From the NCBI GenBank assembly GCA_910585635.1, contig CAJUFE010000006.1, forward strand, positions 58,634-122,633: a stretch of 64,000 nt of DNA, read 5' to 3'. Below, in pieces: positions 59,904 through 64,000 of the stretch (the first letter of the stretch is position 1; every line of letters starts with the position of its first letter). Source of the DNA: an uncultured Lachnospiraceae bacterium (GTDB lineage Bacteria > Bacillota > Clostridia > Lachnospirales > Lachnospiraceae). The notes under the pieces were generated by a model. It was given only the letters and a program-made list of their open reading frames with translations. It made no database searches and was not told the origin of the DNA. The translations under genes were made by a program, and so were the position numbers.

Positions 59904-59964
59904 TTTATAACGTCCTCCTTGATCTTTGCCCTTCTGGGCCATTATAGTTTATAGGCTAGTTCCC

Positions 59965-59993
59965 ATTATATGTGATTTATGCAGATTTTTCAA
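59965..59993 (-). promoter_or_regulatory. internal promoter of tuf
   Basis: TTGAAA (59993-59988), 17-bp spacer, TATAAT (59970-59965), minus strand, about 60 bp before the tuf start. Confidence 0.7.
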
Positions 59994-60045
59994 GCCTATT
60001 CTTTACTTTATCATCTCGTGGCTGCCCGGTCTTTCGGCAGTCACA

Positions 60046-62163
60046 TCATTTCTTATGATCGTTGATGATCTTTTCCTGGATCGACTTGGGCACCTGCTCG
60101 TATTTCTCAAAGAACATGGAGTAGTTGCCGCGTCCCTGGGTCTTGGAACGTAAGTCGGTGGAGTAGCCGAACATCTCGGCTAAGGGCACATAACCCTTGA
60201 CCATCTTGCCTCCGCCGATGTCCTCCATGCCCTCGATACGGCCGCGGCGGGAATTGATATCCCCGATCACATCGCCCATATACTCTTCCGGCATGGTCAC
60301 CTCGACCTTCATGATCGGCTCTAAGAGGACCGCGTCGCCCTTGCGCATGGCATCCTTGAAGGCCATGGAGCCTGCGATGTGGAAGGCCATCTCCGAGGAG
60401 TCCACCTCATGATAGGAGCCGTCGAACACATTCGCATGGACGCCCAGCACAGGGAAGCCGCCCAGGATACCGGACTTGGTGGCATCCTCGATGCCCTCGC
60501 CAACCGCCGGGATATACTCCTTGGGGATCGCGCCGCCCACCACGGTGGATTCGAACTCGAAGGTCTTCTCGCCGTTGGGATCCATGGGGGTGAAGATGAC
60601 CTTGCAATGGCCATACTGTCCACGTCCGCCGGACTGCCTGGCGTACTTGCTGTCCACGGTGACTTCCTTGGTGAAGGTCTCCTTGTAGGCCACCTGGGGT
60701 GCGCCTACGTTAGCCTCTACATTGAACTCCCGCAGCAGACGGTCCACGATGATCTCCAGATGGAGCTCGCCCATACCGGAGATGATGGTCTGCCCGGTCT
60801 CCTTGTCCGTATGGACGCGGAAGGTGGGATCTTCCTCTGCCAGCTTGGCTAAGGCCACGCCCATCTTGTCCTGGCCGGCCTTGGTCTTGGGCTCGATCGC
60901 GATGTCGATAACAGGCTCCGGGAACTCCATGGATTCCAGGATCACCGGGTGCTGCTCGTCGCAGATCGTGTCGCCGGTGGTGGTGAGCTTGAAGCCTACC
61001 GCAGCGGCGATATCGCCGGAGTAGACCTTATCCAGCTCTGCACGCTTGTTCGCATGCATCTGCAGGATACGTCCCACACGCTCCTTCTTGCCCTTGGTGG
61101 CGTTCAGCACATAGGACCCGGAGTTCATGGTGCCGGAGTACACACGGAAGAAGGCCAGCTTGCCCACGAAGGGGTCGGTCATGATCTTAAAGGCCAGGGC
61201 GGAGAAGGGCTCGTCATCAGAGGAGTGCCTTTCCACTTCATTACCGTCCAGATCTGTCCCCTTGATCGCGGGGATATCGGTAGGAGCGGGCATGAACTCC
61301 AGGACCGCGTCCAGCAGCTTTTGCACACCCTTGTTCCGGTAAGCCGTACCGCAGCAGACCGGGACCGCCGTACACTCGCAGGTCCCCTTCCGGAGCGCTT
61401 TCTTTAACTCGTCAACAGAAGGCTCCTCGCCCTCCAGATACTGCATCATCAGATCGTCGTCCAGCTCGCAGATCTTTTCCACTAATTCTGTGCGGTACAG
61501 CTCTGCGTCGTCGGCCATATCCTCCGGGATATCGACGATGGAGATGTCCTCGCCCTTCTCATCATTATAGATGTAGGCTTTCATCTCGAACAGGTCGATG
61601 ATCCCCTTGAAATCATCTTCCTTGCCGATCGGCAGCTGCAGACAGATCGCGTTCTTCCCCAAACGGGTCCGGATCTGCTCTACTGCGCCGTAAAAATCCG
61701 CGCCCAGGATGTCCATCTTATTGATGAAAGCCATACGGGGCACATTGTAGGTGTCTGCCTGACGCCATACGTTCTCAGACTGCGGCTCCACGCCTCCCTT
61801 TGCGCAGAAGACGCCCACGGCGCCGTCCAGCACGCGGAGAGAACGCTCCACTTCCACCGTGAAATCCACGTGTCCTGGGGTATCGATGATGTTGATACGA
61901 TGCTCCAGAGCACCCGGCTTATTCTTGCAGTTTTCCTGTAAGGTCCAGTGGCAGGTGGTCGCTGCTGAGGTGATGGTGATGCCTCGCTCCTGCTCCTGCT
62001 CCATCCAGTCCATGGTCGCAGTGCCTTCATGAGTATCACCGATCTTATAATTCACACCAGTATAATAGAGGATACGCTCGGTCAATGTGGTCTTACCCGC
62101 ATCGATATGAGCCATGATCCCGATATTCCTGGTCCGTTCCAACGGATATTCTCTTCCAGCCAA
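60046..62163 (-). CDS. fusA: elongation factor G
   Basis: 705 residues. Nucleotide motifs are AHIDAGKTTLTERILYYTG, ERGITITSAATT, DTPGHVDF and NKMD, followed by domains II-V (GMGELHLEIIVDRLLREFNVEANVG; RRGRIEGMEDIGGGKMVKGYVPLAEMFGYSTDLRSKTQGRGNYSM). It drives translocation. The start codon is TTG (62163) with AGGAGG in front, which is unusual for such a highly expressed gene. Confidence 0.98.
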   Translation of the reverse strand: MAGREYPLERTRNIGIMAHIDAGKTTLTERILYYTGVNYKIGDTHEGTATMDWMEQEQERGITITSAATTCHWTLQENCKNKPGALEHRINIIDTPGHVDFTVEVERSLRVLDGAVGVFCAKGGVEPQSENVWRQADTYNVPRMAFINKMDILGADFYGAVEQIRTRLGKNAICLQLPIGKEDDFKGIIDLFEMKAYIYNDEKGEDISIVDIPEDMADDAELYRTELVEKICELDDDLMMQYLEGEEPSVDELKKALRKGTCECTAVPVCCGTAYRNKGVQKLLDAVLEFMPAPTDIPAIKGTDLDGNEVERHSSDDEPFSALAFKIMTDPFVGKLAFFRVYSGTMNSGSYVLNATKGKKERVGRILQMHANKRAELDKVYSGDIAAAVGFKLTTTGDTICDEQHPVILESMEFPEPVIDIAIEPKTKAGQDKMGVALAKLAEEDPTFRVHTDKETGQTIISGMGELHLEIIVDRLLREFNVEANVGAPQVAYKETFTKEVTVDSKYARQSGGRGQYGHCKVIFTPMDPNGEKTFEFESTVVGGAIPKEYIPAVGEGIEDATKSGILGGFPVLGVHANVFDGSYHEVDSSEMAFHIAGSMAFKDAMRKGDAVLLEPIMKVEVTMPEEYMGDVIGDINSRRGRIEGMEDIGGGKMVKGYVPLAEMFGYSTDLRSKTQGRGNYSMFFEKYEQVPKSIQEKIINDHKK

Positions 62164-62211
62164 GACTCTTTCCTCCTTATAGTTTTCCTGATCTTCCAGT
62201 ACCCCAGAAGT

Positions 62212-62682
62212 TTAGAAGCGATAATGGGAGAATGCCTTGTTCGCCTCTGCCATCTTGTGCATGTCTTCTTTCTTCTTCACAGATGCGCCGGTGTTATTGG
62301 CTGCATCCATGATCTCATTGGCCAGTCTGTCCTTCTGGGTCTTCTCGCCTCTCTTGCGGGAGTATAAGGTGAGCCAGCGGAGCGCCAGGGCCTGCCGTCT
62401 CTCCGGCTTGACCTCGATCGGCACCTGATAGGTAGCGCCGCCGATACGCTTTGCCTTGACCTCTAATACAGGCATGATGTTGTTCATTGCTTCTTCAAAT
62501 ACTTCCAGAGCATCTTTGCCGGTCTTCTCTGCGACCCGCTCAAATGCGCCGTATACGATCTTCTGGGCGATCCCTTTCTTGCCATCCAGCATGATATTGT
62601 TGATCAGCTTGGTGACAACCTTGTTATTATAGATCGGATCTGCCAATACGTCTCTTTTCTGCGTATGTCCTTTACGTGGCAC
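62212..62682 (-). CDS. rpsG: 30S ribosomal protein uS7
   Basis: 156 residues with PRKGHTQKRDVLADPIYNNKVVTKLINNIMLDGKKGIAQKIVYGAFE split across the family signature. It organises the 16S rRNA head domain. The start codon is GTG with AAGGAGGG upstream. Usual length and position between rpsL and fusA. Confidence 0.98.
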   Translation of the reverse strand: MPRKGHTQKRDVLADPIYNNKVVTKLINNIMLDGKKGIAQKIVYGAFERVAEKTGKDALEVFEEAMNNIMPVLEVKAKRIGGATYQVPIEVKPERRQALALRWLTLYSRKRGEKTQKDRLANEIMDAANNTGASVKKKEDMHKMAEANKAFSHYRF

Positions 62683-62917
62683 GTTACTTCCCTCCTTAAT
62701 ATGGTACGGAAACAGTCTCCGTATTCATTAGATCATAGGTACTCATGCGTCCGGCTCCAGGCTCGCGGTCCGGGCGGGATGCACGTTCATGCTCGGGGCC
62801 GCCCCCACAGGCGGTCAATGTCTATTTCCTGCAACCTACAGTCAATATCATCATTCCGGCATAAATCCTATAATTTTGTGCTCCTGGCCGTGATGTGGGC
62901 CATCTGATCACGGTCCC

Positions 62918-63337
62918 TTACTTTTTGACTTTGGGCCTCTTCGCACCGTATTTGGAGCGGGCCTGCTTCCGATTGGCCACACCGGCGGTATCCAGCGTTC
63001 CACGGATGATGTGATAACGGGTACCCGGAAGGTCCTTGACCCTGCCTCCGCGGATTAGGACAACGCTGTGCTCCTGTAAGTTATGCCCCTCGCCCGGGAT
63101 ATAGCTGGTGACCTCGATCCCGTTAGAAAGACGTACCCTGGCGATCTTACGCAGCGCAGAGTTCGGCTTTTTGGGGGTAGCAGTCTTTACGGCGGTACAC
63201 ACACCTCTCTTCTGCGGAGAAGACATGTTGATCGCCCTCTTCTGTAAAGAATTGAATCCCTTCTGCAGAGCCGGCGCAGTGGACTTCTTAACGCTGGTCT
63301 GCCTACCCTTTCTGACTAACTGGTTAAATGTTGGCAT
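62918..63337 (-). CDS. rpsL: 30S ribosomal protein uS12
   Basis: 139 residues: MPTFNQLVRKGRQTSVKKSTAPALQKGFNSLQKRAINMSSPQKRGVCTAVKTATPKKPNSALRKIARVRLSNG in sections, then GRVKDLPGTRYHIIRGTLDTAGVANRKQARSKYGAKRPK. The decoding-centre segments appear wild type. ATG 63337 has AGGAGGTG. It heads the str operon. The ~225-bp rpsL-rpsG spacer holds no recognisable gene. Confidence 0.98.
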   Translation of the reverse strand: MPTFNQLVRKGRQTSVKKSTAPALQKGFNSLQKRAINMSSPQKRGVCTAVKTATPKKPNSALRKIARVRLSNGIEVTSYIPGEGHNLQEHSVVLIRGGRVKDLPGTRYHIIRGTLDTAGVANRKQARSKYGAKRPKVKK

Positions 63338-63430
63338 TCTTTTCACCTCCTGTGATATTGTCTGTGGTTGCTGCAGCTTTCAGCTTTTTGGCACACAAAA
63401 AAAGAATGGTACTTTTTGCACGCCTTAATG

Positions 63431-63459
63431 ATTATAGCCAGCGGGGGCATTTCTGTCAA
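63431..63459 (-). promoter_or_regulatory. consensus promoter of the str operon
   Basis: TTGACA (63459-63454), 17-bp spacer, TATAAT (63436-63431), minus strand, giving a ~90-nt leader to rpsL. Confidence 0.88.
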
Positions 63460-63546
63460 GGAATTTCTATAAAAAAGTGGGTGGGGGCGGATTGGGAGGT
63501 GCTTTTAGGTACTTTTTTGGCACAAGTCGGGGGAGGGATGATCGTA

Positions 63547-63695
63547 AAGGGTCCGCTGCGGGAGGGGCATGTCACAACAGGACGCGCTCTCGCTCCGACC
63601 GGAACGTAGCGGATGCTAGGCTCGACAAGACCTCGCCAAGCACCGACGTTCCGCTAGGGTCCTTTATGTGACATGCCCCTCCCTCCGCTACTTAG
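63547..63695. repeat. dispersed palindromic element, copy A
   Basis: About 149 bp. AGGGGCATGTCAC near the left end is fully complementary to GTGACATGCCCCT near the right end. The inner GGAACGT/ACGTTCC arms enclose a variable core containing GCTCGACAAGACCTCGC. It is about 80% identical to the reverse complement of copy B. Confidence 0.8.
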
Positions 63696-63743
63696 GTCGG
63701 CTGATCTTTTGTTATTTCGCTGTCGACTAATCTTTTTGATATT

Positions 63744-63939
63744 GTTACTTTTCACACCCACGCCAGCTAAAGTAGCGCAGGGAGGGTCCTGGCACAAAAG
63801 GAACCCCTTGAGGAACATCGGCGCTTAGCGAGGTCTTTTCGAGCTTAGCGTCCGCTATGTTCCTCATGGAGCGAGAGCGCGGTGACGTTGTGACAGGTCC
63901 CTCCCGGAGCGGACCCTTGGCCAACCTGTGAAAAGTAAC
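63744..63939. repeat. dispersed palindromic element, copy B, with 13-bp terminal inverted repeats
   Basis: 196 bp bounded by perfect GTTACTTTTCACA (63744-63756) and TGTGAAAAGTAAC (63927-63939). It is in opposite orientation to copy A. Inner arms are GGAACAT/ATGTTCC. No ORF. The region 63460-64000 contains copies A and B and otherwise nothing recognisable. Confidence 0.8.
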
Positions 63940-64000
63940 GGCTATGGTAACAGTTCAGACAGCCCCCCTATCTCCACGACGGATACACCAGCCATCAGAT

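Overview
The window looks like a chromosomal segment of a high-GC, spore-forming, anaerobic Firmicute, most likely a Lachnospiraceae (Clostridia) gut or rumen bacterium. The grounds are: strong AGGAGG ribosome binding sites; the dnaB-rplI-gdpP and rpsL-rpsG-fusA-tuf gene orders; a sporulation gene (yyaC); a DUF5711-glucokinase pair; a VanW protein; mannose-family PTS; and LPXTG sortase pili controlled by a BTAD-type regulator. No database search was possible, so the genus is not named. Every intact gene I accept is on the minus strand, so transcription runs from high to low coordinates. The only plus-strand coding trace is a 41-codon pseudogene.

Layout, left to right. (1) 1-7.6 kb: a sugar-acid module made of a tripartite tricarboxylate-type transporter (tctC-B-A), a SorC-family regulator, a galactarolactone cycloisomerase-like enolase-superfamily enzyme, a D-2-hydroxyacid dehydrogenase, an FAH-fold hydrolase and a truncated ketopantoate-reductase-like gene. 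(2) 7.9-12.1 kb: glucokinase, a DUF5711 membrane protein and a LysM protein. (3) 12.2-20.5 kb: housekeeping genes (yyaC, trmL, aminotransferase with Lrp regulator, AIR-synthase-like protein, VanW, a 35-aa membrane peptide, DnaQ-type exonuclease, dCMP deaminase, Sua5). (4) 20.8-25.9 kb: dnaB-rplI-gdpP and an LD-carboxypeptidase. (5) 26-32.4 kb: an oligopeptide ABC transporter (oppB-C-D-F-A). (6) 32.4-41.5 kb: a mannose-family PTS (IIA-IIB-IIC-IID) followed by a sensory unit of two membrane-anchored binding proteins around a NarL-type two-component system, then a HAD phosphatase. (7) 41.6-47.1 kb: an island holding a 1189-aa HExxH protein translationally coupled to an FRG-domain protein, plus a 52-aa ORF, bounded by two related terminators and a nuclease-gene fragment. 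(8) 47.2-58.3 kb: a sortase-assembled pilus operon (BTAD regulator, 57-aa protein, giant LPDTG adhesin, major pilin, class C sortase, minor pilin), preceded by inverted 28-bp sites that enclose a directional terminator. (9) 58.5-63.5 kb: tRNA-Arg and the str operon. (10) 63.5-64 kb: two head-to-head copies of a dispersed palindromic element with relatives elsewhere in the window.

The two most promising leads are the HExxH/FRG gene pair, a plausible uncharacterised conflict or defence system, and the inverted-repeat terminator cassette upstream of the pilus regulator, which may be an invertible on/off switch. Secondary leads are a tandem array of Shine-Dalgarno plus mini-ORF units in front of oppF, the dispersed palindromic element with apparent compensatory changes, promoters nested in terminators (yyaC, sua5), and a frameshift in the pilus regulator.
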